From the NCBI GenBank assembly GCA_025890175.1, contig JANPYM010000010.1, forward strand, positions 836,427-900,426: 64,000 nt of DNA, given 5' to 3'. Positions 41,783-53,975 of the stretch are shown here, in pieces. The notes beneath the pieces were generated by a model. That model saw only the letters and a program-made list of their open reading frames with translations. It was not told the DNA's origin and did not search any database. Source of the stretch: Ciborinia camelliae (Eukaryota > Ascomycota > Leotiomycetes > Helotiales > Sclerotiniaceae). The position numbers and the translations under genes were made by a program. Within the stretch, counting starts at the first letter, position 1; each line of letters starts with the position of its first letter.

Positions 41783-44700
41783 TGTTTGATAATAGAAAGA
41801 AATTCAATAATAAACAAGAAAACTTTCTCTATTGAAAAAATCGCAATTCAACTACCTAGGTATTGTCGAGGCTTTGAACATTTGAAAGTTATTAGTGCTT
41901 TAAAGTTATGGTACAGGTACGGTTACATGTTTATTAGTCCGTAGTCTAATTAAGAGCTGCGTAATGTAATGATTCTCTTCGTTTCAGGTTTAAAGAAGCT
42001 ACCGTAGCCATATTGTATCCCTGTCTTCACTTCATCGCTTCATCGCTTCACATAAATCTGTCGTGAAAGAATGTTGGAAAGTTTCCTCTTACCATTTGAT
42101 CTTGGACTCAAGTATGGTGAAAATAGCCAGAATTATACAAGCATCTAGAGGCTCTAGAGGCTCGCAAAGATACCCAGTTACAGAAAGCTTGTGATGAAGT
42201 CAGGAATACACATCTTGAGGTACGTCGTGGTTGCCATCTAGTCACCCTCTCAAACGCAATTACTGACAAAAATTAAGTTAACAAGAGAATATTCACAAAA
42301 CTGCCTACAGTTTCGGTGACTATGTAACCAAATATTGCCGGGTTCTGTTGTCTGAAAGACTGTCAAGTTAGATGTCCAAGCGAATGGCTCTAGGAATTTC
42401 ACACAAACCATGACACAGACTATCTTTTCCAGGTTCAATTCCTTGAGAACCTTGAGGACCAACCTGTAAAATATGTAGGAAAGATTTGGGATCCAGAAAA
42501 CTATCCGCGGCAGATAGTTTCTACCCTCAAGATCCCCAAACAAGATGGTTTTATCGAAGCCAGGAAGACATTCGGGGAAGATGATATGATGTTGGATCAA
42601 TGACATGGACTCAAAAGTCTGTAACCTCTTTGATCACCGAACAGATTGAGGAGAGTCATCCCACTAGTACTTCTTTCCGTCGCAATATGAAAGGGGGAAG
42701 TAATTGCATGTTAATACATAACATCAATTCAATTCCCGGTGGAGGCTGGGTTACTAGAGAATTGTGAGCATTGAATGATGACTTATGAACCCGAGTTTGT
42801 GATCCGGGAGTTAGGAAGTGACAATATATACATACGAACTATTTAGTTTTAACGAAATTCTCATGATCTTCACCCTTCATTTTCATCCGTCTGATTTAGA
42901 TAGGTAGTATACCATTCATCCAATTGACCCTTCCAAGGTTGGCTCTCTTAACCGTCTCAGGCATCATTTCCAGAGATTATGTAATCATGACTCCAACGCA
43001 CAGACCCCCACTCCACCATAAAACCCTTCACCTCATCTCAACTTATTTTCTTTCCTCTTTACATATAACCACAGCATTCATTGTCAACCCTACCTGCCTC
43101 GGTAGGTAGGGTTGTAGTAGGGAATCTTATATATATCCTAAGTACTGAAATGGATAGCTCAGAACAATATACGGCGCTTCAAAATCCTGACTACTGTCTA
43201 TGCTCGATGGGCTTTTCAGGTTCGCTTTGTGTCTACATTATTTGAAGAGAGAACATGGGTTTTTGTGGGGGAGAAGAGTCGGGTAGACGGGCAAGGGGAA
43301 GAGCCAGGAGATGATTGAGAGGAGAAGGGAGTGACGATGGTGGGATATGGCGGGAGAGGAAGGAAGGGGGAGTTGAGGGGTGTCTAGGTAGGATGATAGC
43401 ATTATTACTAGTAAATTCACATATTTATTTCCAATCGATCTCGTCTCATGTCTATTGGTATTCTCATTGTGCGACTTCACAACATTTAACTTCACGTATA
43501 TAACGTCTAGAATCAAAAAGATGGCTGAAGTATCCATCTGGGGGCCATTGGACAATGCACACATTGTTCCCAATCCTCATCGGAGATAGTATCACCGGTG
43601 TATGAGCCTGTTCTCTCGGAAGAAGGAAGTTTCAGTCTTGAACAAAATAATACAGGGTCTCTTCTTTTGTAGTCATCACAACTGCCGAGTTTGAACGGTT
43701 GCAATCTACGACGGGTGATCGTATGGACAGTTTCATGGTCTCCGGGGAGAGTGTAACCTTGGAGAGGACATAGTGATTTGGTTCCCAGGTGCTCTGATTC
43801 AAATTGCAATATAGCATTTAATAAAGAAAGATTAGTATTTGTATATATCAGCTTCCCGGTTACAACCAACTTCTATTACTTTTGTCGCACTGCCAATTTG
43901 ATATAATCGTCGTATTCGTTCAACTGAAACGGACAGCCCGATGATTGCCTCAACAACAAGCCTATTGTTTTCGATGATCTGTTGGAAGTAACTTGAAATA
44001 TAGGTAATAATGGTCACACCAACACCTATGCTAGGTACTTTTACATCTCAAAACCTGTACCACAACACACACCACACACTTCGAAGGGATCCGTTATCAA
44101 CTTCAATCTTAAACCTAGTAAACCAGTCACGATGTATCAGAACAGAAATCTCCAACAATGGTCCATATTGTTATTTTCCGAACACAAGAATGGACGCATA
44201 GAAATCAAGATGTATGCAAGTTATCATCGTCAAACTGGGCTATTTTCAAAATTGACAAAGTAGTCAAGTTGATCAATATCCATCAAGGTTGCAAAAGATA
44301 ATATTCATGTTCATAGCATAGCATAGCATAGCATAGCAAGGAGTAAAACTTTCATCACTTCTGCCATATTGCTTAAACCAGTTCAAACTCGTGTCTAAAC
44401 TAGACCATTCAAATCAATATATCTCCCAGATTATTACACAGAGTAGCTCGCCCAAATCTTTATGGGAGATTATGGAAGATTGTGTGAGTGGGAGTTTGGC
44501 AATCATGTAGATTGTAAGATCTGGAATTGCACAATGAGAGTAGATAAGGTAGTATAAGTGGTAACGAGACAATAAGGTCGGATTGTATAAATTAAAAAAG
44601 TAGAGATAGATAGAATACATGAATTGGATTTGGAAAATGGGGTAGATGATATAATTCGGGATTGAACAAGGCTCGAAGATGATTGAGGCTAGTTTACGTA

Positions 44701-45212
44701 ACAAGGCTGTTGTTGATTGGACATCTTTTCTTGAGAATAAAGGAAATCCAAGGGTCAATGATAGATATTTGGCTATTTTATTGCTAGAATCTAAACTTTG
44801 CTTAAGCACCAATCTAACGCAGTTCGTTGTTCCGCATCCCAACTTATATAGCCTGTCTACATCTACCTCTATAATTTGATTCCAACTCACATATAAACCG
44901 CCGTTGTTTAACTAGACACCGGACATTTAGGGGTAAGTATCTTAGTACTCATCTTAACTTGAATGTAGACGTTAGGAACATGACAAAATCATCATTGAGT
45001 CAGTGTACTCATTGTATTTGATGCTCGGTTAATATCAATCCCCACTCCCCCCCTAATCGAGCCAGCAATCCCGAAATGAAATTTGAGAGTTTTGAATAAC
45101 GATACTGTGACATTATAAAATTCAACAACAAACATACCAAAAAACATACCAAAAAACATACCCAAAAACCTGCTTAAGGAAGTGATACACGTGGAGTCTG
45201 CAACCAACGCGT
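41783..45212. other. Long intergenic region with a possible gene relic
   Basis: No intact gene. A short piece near 42140-42220 reads like coding sequence (LEALEARKDTQLQKACDEVR), and 43513-44017 holds the relic listed separately. TAGCATAGCATAGCA array at about 44318-44338, and CATACCAAAAAA repeats at 45127-45170 just downstream of the HET gene. Confidence 0.5.
43513..44017 (-). pseudogene. Possible frameshifted gene relic of unknown family
   Basis: Two minus-strand frames abut with a one-base phase change near 43832-43869. The first reads IENNRLVVEAIIGLSVSVERIRRLYQIGS and EVGCNREADIY; the second continues TNTNLSLLNAILQFESEHLG and ends RTGSYTGDTISDEDWEQC. The joined reading looks like one coherent protein segment, but I do not recognise it, and a one-base sequencing error or an unseen intron are alternatives. 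Confidence 0.3.
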
Positions 45213-47975
45213 TCATACAATAGTTATTGTATACCACTTCCTTCCGTCCTCATCTACATCAATTGAAAGATAATCCTTTTCAGAAGGGAAAGTTTTGCTC
45301 TCTTCAGATATTCCCAATTCTTGGAATTGTTCTTCTTCGATAAGCTTCATGATGTCACGGAATCTGTAGTAACTCGATCGATGATACCCAGGTTCGGGAA
45401 ACAGGGCTCCCACACGTTCATATTGCCCATTTATTTTGTCGGTATTTTGTAGCAATATACACATGCATTCTCCCGTTTCGTCTAAAGAACCAATGGGCAA
45501 GATCAAGATCGAGTTATCAAGGCTTTGGAGGCCATTGTCTTTATAGTCCCATTGAATACTGCAATCCATATTTATTTCACCAATTGAGATTTGGTGTCTG
45601 TGAGGAAGGGGTGCTCTCTCAATCAATGTCTTTATCATATATTTTGAGCGTATTGTAAGGATTCCACCTTTAACATGTCCAAAGAGACCATCATGTTCTT
45701 CTTCTAGGGTCATGTCAATGCTGGTGATGTCGATATATGATTCTTGAAACACAAATGTGTCTTCAGGAATCCCCACCTCACAAGACACTGCCGTCCACGA
45801 CCAGGAAGGTAGTCCATAATATTTCTTGTCTTGAAGTCCCTCATCACTGTGAAGTGTACACCAGCACATCTGCTCTTTGAAGCGAGCTTGCCACAGTCCG
45901 GCAAAGTACATATCGCCATTCTGCTCTTGCATTCTACGAGCGATTCCAGCTATTGCCATTAAACGATCACTTTCGTCTGTTAATAAACATGCTGAGTATA
46001 TTGAGACAATTTTGCTCCAAGACTGGAGTTTTTGTTTAGGCAAATAGGCGTGTGAGTAACAGATGGCTGTCGGTAATTTGTTAGGGCAAGTCTCACAAGC
46101 CTGCTTAGCTCTACATTCCCAAAAGAGTTGGGATGCAGTGAAATGTAAAGTTCGTGGGGCCAGTATTCGCTCTTGCAGAGCCCAAGCCCTAGATGCCAAG
46201 GGCGCTTGACTAATATTTTCGTAGAGATCACGATCTACAAGGTCGTAAACCTGTTTTTGATGGTTTTTTTCCACTTCTGCTTGATATATCTGCATGTATT
46301 CCCGGTCCCGTTCAAACAAGCAACCGAAAGTTCCATCCGGGGCTGCTGTTGCGGCAATGTTCAAACTCGAATGCCCATAAACGGTAGCCATACGAGAAGC
46401 TTCTTTACTCCAATCATCAATATCACCCTGAATTATACAAAGTGAATCTATCCATATCCATGAGAAACCTAAGACTCGCGCAATATCAATGGCATCACGG
46501 AAAGTCTTACACAGCCCATCATAAGGAATCTCTCTCAAAAAGGCCTGCAAATTGTTCTTCTGAAGCCGTAGAACTTCTGACTTTCCCCAGCAATGGCTCA
46601 AGGTAGCATATCTGGAGCAATTCTCATTGGCAGATATACAGAGACGTATTGCTTGACAATCAATTTTGATCAGTCGTGTTGGTAGGATAGAGGATTTTTC
46701 ATGTCGTCTACAAGCACTGTGACTTTCGCAGCATTCTTGAAGCCATTTCCGTGCAAGATCCGTAGAATTCTCAGTGCAGCCTAATCGTAGCTCTCCCCAA
46801 ACATTTTGACTATGATGGCTCGGACTTCTTGTATCAATATAGCGCTGGCATTGCCGACCCTTAGTCTCCGAACAATCGTTTGGTATCATCACAACATTAG
46901 CTTGAACAAGTTTTTCAATTCCATGTTCTGTAAGACCACGAAATGTGAGGTCTATGGTCCAAAATTCAACTCTGGGTGCTCCCCCATTGGTACTTGTATT
47001 AGGCCGGTGGAGCCGATAATTAGTAGATAATTCTAAGTGGCTAGGCCACATGTGATTAGCCAATTGATATGAGGGGTGTTCACTGGCAATGAAACTGATT
47101 TCATTCCCTTGCCGGCGTAGTATGCGTAAAAATAAAATACACAGCCGGCAACCTTGGGAAGCTGATGCTTTCATCTCAGACATTGTGTCGTAATGTGCAG
47201 ATGCTAACATCTTCCTCCGATGCTCCTCGGAGGAGTAAAATTCAGAGACCGAGGACCAAGTATCAAAGAATACCCTACAAAACCTGCATAACTCGGGATT
47301 CAAAGTCTCGGCCGTGGTTCTTTTTATGTCGATGTCGCCCTCAACGCCCTCCTCTAGCACTTGGGGGTGTTTATATGGCCACCACACAAACCCCGGCCAT
47401 GTGCCGGAGCCAGTCAGACTATCCGAATAATTTGAATGACAATCTTCCGAACCTTCGTATTGATCACTCTCCTCACATCCCTCTCCCCTCAGCTCATCAT
47501 CATATCCATCCACATTGCTAGGATGAGAGCTAGGACAGTTGTCCGAATTATCTGAATCATACGCTTCCGAACTTTCATGTTCCTCGTTTTCCTCCGATGG
47601 CACTTTTCTCCCTTCACTGACATCTTTTCTCCCTTCACTGACATCTCTCTCATCACTAAACCTTTGGTTAAGGTAGTTGTCCGTCTCTTTTCTTAAATTG
47701 TGATTCTCTAAATCATCGCCCGGATCGTTCCTCTCGTCAGGTGTAGGCTCTTCACTTGCATCGCCATCGCCATCGTCGACTGGAATGGAAATTTCTGGCT
47801 TTGCCTGTTCTCGAGTCTCAAAAGCCATGTCTGCTTGCCCATCGCCCGTTTGAAAGACATCCAGCGACAAAATGTCCGATGTATGAATTTCCGCCGCTGC
47901 AAAGTCCGACCTAGAGATTTTAGCATCTGCGGACTCATCACTATCGACTCGAGATCTTTTCTTTCCCGAAGACAT
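45213..47975 (-). CDS. HET-domain (heterokaryon incompatibility) protein, 920 aa
   Basis: HET-domain proteins trigger non-self recognition and cell death in filamentous ascomycetes. Intronless. Numbered from the ATG at 47975 (CAAGATGTCT), the protein has an acidic Ser/Glu/Asp-rich disordered region with a duplicated SEGRKDVSEGRK motif (about 115-180). A Cys-rich part follows (CRFC and GCRLC at about 230-280). The HET domain is at about 456-610: RYATLSHCWG, FRDAIDIARVLGFSWIWIDSLCIIQ, DWSKEASRMATVYGHSSLNIAAT and, later, SRAWALQERILAPR. The C-terminal 250 residues are of unknown type. An earlier in-frame ATG at 48056 would add 27 hydrophobic residues; the downstream one has the better context. 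It stands beside the transposon island, typical of this fast-evolving family. Confidence 0.92.
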   Translation of the reverse strand: MSSGKKRSRVDSDESADAKISRSDFAAAEIHTSDILSLDVFQTGDGQADMAFETREQAKPEISIPVDDGDGDASEEPTPDERNDPGDDLENHNLRKETDNYLNQRFSDERDVSEGRKDVSEGRKVPSEENEEHESSEAYDSDNSDNCPSSHPSNVDGYDDELRGEGCEESDQYEGSEDCHSNYSDSLTGSGTWPGFVWWPYKHPQVLEEGVEGDIDIKRTTAETLNPELCRFCRVFFDTWSSVSEFYSSEEHRRKMLASAHYDTMSEMKASASQGCRLCILFLRILRRQGNEISFIASEHPSYQLANHMWPSHLELSTNYRLHRPNTSTNGGAPRVEFWTIDLTFRGLTEHGIEKLVQANVVMIPNDCSETKGRQCQRYIDTRSPSHHSQNVWGELRLGCTENSTDLARKWLQECCESHSACRRHEKSSILPTRLIKIDCQAIRLCISANENCSRYATLSHCWGKSEVLRLQKNNLQAFLREIPYDGLCKTFRDAIDIARVLGFSWIWIDSLCIIQGDIDDWSKEASRMATVYGHSSLNIAATAAPDGTFGCLFERDREYMQIYQAEVEKNHQKQVYDLVDRDLYENISQAPLASRAWALQERILAPRTLHFTASQLFWECRAKQACETCPNKLPTAICYSHAYLPKQKLQSWSKIVSIYSACLLTDESDRLMAIAGIARRMQEQNGDMYFAGLWQARFKEQMCWCTLHSDEGLQDKKYYGLPSWSWTAVSCEVGIPEDTFVFQESYIDITSIDMTLEEEHDGLFGHVKGGILTIRSKYMIKTLIERAPLPHRHQISIGEINMDCSIQWDYKDNGLQSLDNSILILPIGSLDETGECMCILLQNTDKINGQYERVGALFPEPGYHRSSYYRFRDIMKLIEEEQFQELGISEESKTFPSEKDYLSIDVDEDGRKWYTITIV

Positions 47976-48685
47976 CTTGCAAAGGAAAGAGAGAGTGTAG
48001 TTGATCAGGCTGAAGAGGTGGGGTAGAAGTGATGCGTGAATACCTCTCAACTGCATGCTTACACATCTAGGTTACACTAGATGGGCGCAGTGTGGGGAGC
48101 AGTATGGTTCAAGGCTAAAATGAATTGCTTGCGATTCAGAATGCAGGTAGATGCATATTCTGTTGACAGTGGTGATATATCATATCCGAGATCATCTCCC
48201 GAGTTTTCGACTAGGGAGGTAACGTTCGACAATCAGGACAAATTGACGCCCGACCTCAACATCTCAATCCCCACACTTTTCCACGCCTCTCACTCAACCT
48301 CCAATAACCAATACCGAGCTTCCCCCTTTCCTCGAATTCATTAATATTGCCCGGCTTTGATACCTTCCTATTCTTCAATTCCAAACTAACAATACCCTCC
48401 TATTCTCAACTCCAAATCATACAATACCCTCCTATTCCCAACTCCAAACTATACAATACCCTCGTATCCTTCAACTCCAAATCATAAATTTACCTACCCT
48501 ACCCTACCCTACCCTACCTACCTACCTACCTACCTACCTATCAATCCATCTTCCCTCGAAATTCACCCCCTTCCCCTCCCCTCCCCTTACCTACCTACCT
48601 ACCTACCTACCAACCAACCTCGACTCCCCAAATATCCCCAAATATCCCCCTTCGTACCTCCTAGGTACATACTACTAAATAGTAT
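47976..48685. other. Promoter of the HET gene and CTACC microsatellites
   Basis: After about 48350 it consists of CAATACCCTCCTATTC repeats and CTACCCTACCCTACC / CTACCTACC arrays (about 48492-48540 and 48588-48612), ending at the left LTR. Confidence 0.75.
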
Positions 48686-48803
48686 TGATATATAGATATA
48701 AATTAGTTTTATATACACTAGCTTAATCATCGAGCTAGGTTCTATAGAATTTCTAATTTTATAGAATTTAGCTTTTTATATAATTATATTATATTTAATA
48801 AAT
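48686..48803 (+). repeat. Left LTR of the copia element
   Basis: Starts TGATATATAGATATAAATTAG and ends TTTAATAAAT. It matches the right LTR along all 118 bases with 13 differences, all transitions. Confidence 0.88.
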
Positions 48804-51800
48804 TATAAGCTCTTTGTTTTTAATATATAATCAAATTTATTTATTACTTTATATTATTTTATATACATTTTATTTTTCTTTTTAATAAAAATCTTGAATT
48901 TTTTATTTCATTATTTTTTTATTAATTTTTAACAAAATATTTATATATCCTCTTATTATATTTGTTTACAATATAATATTATACGAATTTACACTATAAT
49001 TATTTTTGAAATTATTTTTTATTTTATATTCGAATTATGCCTTATTACAAATATTTATTTTATTAAAAGTATTATCTATTTCAAAAACGATTTATACTTT
49101 TTATCAAATTTAATCAAAATTCAAAATATTAATAAAAATTTAAATCTTAATTATATCAAAAACAATTTATTTTAGAATTATATATTTTTTTAGAATATTA
49201 ATTTTTTATAAATATTAAATCAAATTTTAATTTTAATAATTTTTTTTTGGATAATTCGAAGTCAAATTTACAAATTAAATTTGATTTTTTTTTAACCTCA
49301 TAATCGATTAAACAATCTACAAAATCTTTAATATCTTAAACAATAATTCAACAATTTGTTAATAAAACAAAAATTAAAATAACTATTAATATTCCAATTT
49401 CGATTTTTTTAAATATTTTAAAATTTAAAAAAATTGATACAAAATTATTTTCTTAACTCTTTAAAATAATAAATTTCAAAAATTTAATTCTAATACCTAA
49501 TTTTTGATTAAAAAGAAAAAAGAATTTTATATTTTTCAAAAACAATTTTTTAATATTTTGTAAAGTATACAATATTATTCGTTTTTTCAACCTTAAAAAC
49601 AAGTTTAAAAAATTTATTGAAGTTATTAAAAATAACGAAATTATTTTTTTAAAAATTGTTTTTTTATTGTAAAAGGAATTCGAAAAAAAAAATAATATAA
49701 TACAATTAATTATTAAGTATAATATCCATAAAAATAACAACAATATTATTATAGATTACATCACAATAACAGAAATATGAAAGAAGTTATACGTTTATTA
49801 TAAAAATATTAGTTTTTTATTTAAACTAAATACGATTTATAACTATATTTAAATAAATTATACTGATTATACAACTATCAAAAAATTTAATATTATATAT
49901 AATTCTACTATTTTTCATCTTCAAAAGCTAAATATTGTTTTTTATAAAAAATAATACACTTTGCTTTATATCAACAAGTTTTAACAATATTAGTTTTAAT
50001 AAGTTTAAAACCAACATTCCAAAATTTCAAATAATAAAGCTTTATTACAATTAGATTCTTTTTAAACTAATATTGCTAATAAGATTAAAAACAAATCTAA
50101 ATTATTATTAAACACATTTATAGTATTTGCAATTCAAAATAATAAAAAAGAATCCAATTAAAAAGAAAAAAGAAAATATAAAAATTATAAAAAAATAAAA
50201 TAATATAAAAATAATAAATGTTAAATAAAGTTTTCAAAGCTTTAATTTAAAAAAAAAGAAAACAAAAAATTTACATTAAAAACGAAATCGAATAAAGAAA
50301 TCGAAAACAAAAAAAATAATAATAATAACTTAATTTATTTTAATTTCCTTATTTAACAAAAAAAAAAGAAAAATATTTAATTTAAAATAATTACAAATAT
50401 TGGATATTTAAATTTAGGATGGAAAATGAATACAAACGTATCTAATAATTATTGCTTTAATATAGCCTAATTTAATCCAGAAATCCTCACAATATCTAAT
50501 AAAATGCTCATTATATTTATTAGAAATAGGGATATACGAGTTAACAGAAAAAGGAAGATTACGTTTCACTATTTAATATCCAATAGGGGTATACAAAAGA
50601 TCCATTTTAAAAATGTTTATTATCTTCTTGAATATTTATATTGTCTCTTCACAATTAAACATTTTTATAAACAAAAAAGATAGTTTAAAAATAAAAAAGT
50701 ATTTATACTAAATAAAAGTTTTGCAACATACTATAATAATGATTTATTCTTAATTCTTAAAAAAACACTAAAGGTATATACATTTCCAATTACATTACAA
50801 ACTGTAAAACCATTATATAAATTGATATATTAAAGATTCGGCTATATCAATTACAACACAATCAAAAAAATATAAACAGTTGTTACAAAAATGAATTTTA
50901 TTTCTTTAACAAAAAATTAAATAATTATTAAGTTATATAAACTATACAAAAAAGTTAAATCAAATTGTTACTTTCGAAAAACAACAAACCAAAGATTAAA
51001 CAAATTATTCGATAAAGTTTTTTTTAATATATTCAAAATCCATTTATCAGATTCAAATAGCAAAACAATTGTTACGCTTATTATAGATAATGTTATTTGT
51101 TTTTAATAAATTCGTATAGAGCAAAGTAAAAAAGATATCCAAAAAGTTATTAAGTTTATAATAAATCTAATCTGAATATAATATAATTATATTATTTAAT
51201 ATTAACAATTTGATAAAGAAAAAAAATATAGGGTTTTCAATTTCAATAATTTAATATTCGATTTTAGGATAATTATCAAATTTATTATTCCCTATATATT
51301 GGAATAGGATAAAATATTCGAAAAAGGCGGTTGCACAATTATAAAATATATAAAAACAATTATAATTAATTAAAACATTTTACAAATTTTATAGTTTTAC
51401 ATTATAAATAGGGTAGTGCATATTACAAATTGTATAGCCTTCCAAGCAATCCCGAACCAAATTATACCCTACAAAGTTTTAATAAATTTTTTTGATAATA
51501 TTAAAAATAATAGATTTAACGTTTTTTATATTTTCATTTTCAATAACAAAATCTAAGTTTAGATTCTAAAAGAAAAATGTATTATTATTAAGAAACTTAC
51601 TTTAAAAGCGAAAAAAGGAATTTTTGTCAAATTCGAAAAAAATTATATTTATTATATATAAGTTTTTATACAAAGAAAAAAATATCAATTAGTACAAATC
51701 TTCAATATCAGAATTAATAAAAAAAAACTTTTAAAATTATAATTATTGAAAATAATTTAACAAAAATTAGCAAATATAGAAAATATCAATTTCGATTTTA

Positions 51801-53857
51801 AATTATACAAAAACAATAAAATCAGCAATAAAGATTTAAAAGATATTCTTTAAATTGCAATTCTAAATGATAATATACAAAAGGAATTATTAGGAATTAT
51901 TAGTTTTGTACAATCTGAAAATTATAAATATCGATTATATATTATACTAAATAATCTAAAAACAAAAAATAAAAATGATTTTATTAAAGATTTTCGAGAT
52001 TTGAATATTGATAAAAAAAATTCTATTTTTATTCTAATTTTTAAAATAGAAAACAAATCTAAAGATTTAAAAAACTATACAGAATTTTAATTAAAATCAG
52101 TATATCCTAATTTAATTTATAATCAAATTATTAAAGTTTTTTCGAAAACAATAAAACTTGTTTTTATATTATATAATTTTAAGATCAAAAAATATTAATA
52201 AACATTGTATTATATATTCAAAATATAAATTTAAAAATTTGATAAAAATTTAATTATTATTGAAAAAGCATTTTTATATTCGAATTTAATTCAATAAAAG
52301 AAAATTATTAAAAAAGAATATAATTTTTTTATATAAAAAAATATATTTAAATTGCAAAAAAGAAAATCTATTAAATTAAATCATCAAATATTAGGAGAAA
52401 GATTAGTATTTAAAATCAAATGTGGTAAAGATAAAGAAATATTCAAATATAAAATTAAATAAATAGTTAAAGATTATATTTAATAAAAAGGGATAGATTT
52501 TAATGAAATTTATGTAGAAATATATAAAAATGTTATATAAAAGATAATATTTGTTTTGATTGTATAATTTAATTAGAAAATCAAATAAATAAATGTTATT
52601 GTAATATTTTTTAATAGTATTGTATCAAATGAAAATATTATTTATATAAAAACTTTATTTTTTTTTTTTAAAAATTTATGTTAAAAAATTAATTAATAAA
52701 GATATAGTTTATTGTTTTTTTAAAGTATTGTATAGTTTCAAATAAGCTTTTCGATTTTAATAAGAAAAATTATTTGCTGAATTAATAAAGTTAAGATATT
52801 TATCTATTATAATTGATAATAATGTTTATCAAAAACCTTTCACAAATATAATCATTTTGATTTATATTAACGATTTTCTAATTGTAAAACCTACAAAACC
52901 CAATTTGAAAGTAATTAAAAAAGGTTTTTACAATGCTTTCTAAATAAAGGATCTAGGATTTGTATTATATTTTTTAAGTATTAAAATAATTTGTGATTGT
53001 AAATTACAAACAATCAAATTTTATCAAAATGTATATATTAAAAAGATTATCGAAAAATTTGGAATAAAAGATTGCAAACCAATTAATTCCTTTATCAATC
53101 AAAACTTTAAAGATTATATAATCCCGTACACCAAAATAACATTCAAAACAAATATTAAACTATATCAACAACAAATAAAATCGAAAATATATACTATTAT
53201 TTAAACTAAACCAAATATTACATATATATTAACTATACTATCTCGATTTCTTATTAATCCTTTATTTAAACATTTAAAAACAACAAAATACGTTTTTAAA
53301 TATTTTAAAAAAACAATTTCGTATTATATTATATTCAGGCCGAAAAAAAATGCTAATTTATATAAATTTGCCAATAACAATTATATAAAAAATCTAAAAA
53401 AATGCTAATCCATTTTGAAATATTATTTCTTTTTAAAAAAAAAATTGATATTATAAAAATTTATTAAGTAAACAATAGTAATACTTTTATTAATCGAATT
53501 CAAATACTATAAACTAATATATATAATGTACAAAGTTTTTTGGCTTAGAAAAATGTTGAAAAAACTAAATTATACTATTCCGGATACATTAATAATCAAA
53601 ATCTATAAAAATAATCAAGGATCGATTACTTTAACAAAAAATTCAAAATTTTATTAATACATTAAACATATAAAAGTACAATAATATTATATACAAAAAC
53701 AAATCAAAAAGAAAATAATTAAAATAAAATTTGTACTAATAAAAAATATAACAACAAATAGTTTTACTAAAAATTTAAAAAGTACTTTACATAAATGTTT
53801 TGTAAAATTATTTAAATTTGAAAAATTAATAAGCAATATATAAAACCAAAAATATAT

Positions 53858-53975
53858 TAATATATAAATATAAATTAGTTTTATATACACTAGCTTAATC
53901 ATCAAGCTAGATTCTATAGAATCTCCAATTTTATAGAACTTAGCTCCTTACACAATTATACTATGTTTAATAAAT
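53858..53975 (+). repeat. Right LTR of the copia element
   Basis: Starts TAATATATAAATATAAATTAG; the first G of TG has become A. It keeps more C in its 3' half (CTCCTTACACA) than the left copy (CTTTTTATATA). No convincing target duplication is seen at the outer edges. Confidence 0.88.

Larger units (their letters stand above)
48686..53975 (+). mobile_element. RIP-degraded Ty1/copia LTR retrotransposon (about 5.3 kb)
   Basis: A block of extreme AT content whose edges are 118-bp direct repeats. The internal sequence has no usable frame. Read through stops, around 52720-53400 it shows the copia reverse transcriptase order: YSFK (from LYGLKQ-type), YINDFLIV (YVDD box with the first D read as N), KDLGFVLYFLSIKI, YIKKIIEKFGIKDCKPINS, then a TKPNITYILTILSRFLINP block and an HLKTTKYVFKYFKKT block. 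Domain order is on the plus strand. The gag/protease/integrase part upstream is too eroded for me to place. It cannot move by itself. RIP is inferred from composition and from the LTR differences. Confidence 0.88.

Noticed and set aside
42250..42606. 118-codon minus-strand frame, and a nearby plus-strand stretch reading LEALEARKDTQLQKAC
   Set aside because: The first has no domain. The second is too short and leads into stops on the next possible exon.
44414..44890. 158-codon minus-strand frame
   Set aside because: Ile/Tyr/Leu-rich composition of AT-rich DNA with no domain.
49453..49743. 96-codon Leu/Ile/Phe-rich minus-strand frame in the AT-rich island
   Set aside because: A product of AT-rich composition. 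The real coding direction of the element is plus, as shown by the reverse transcriptase order.
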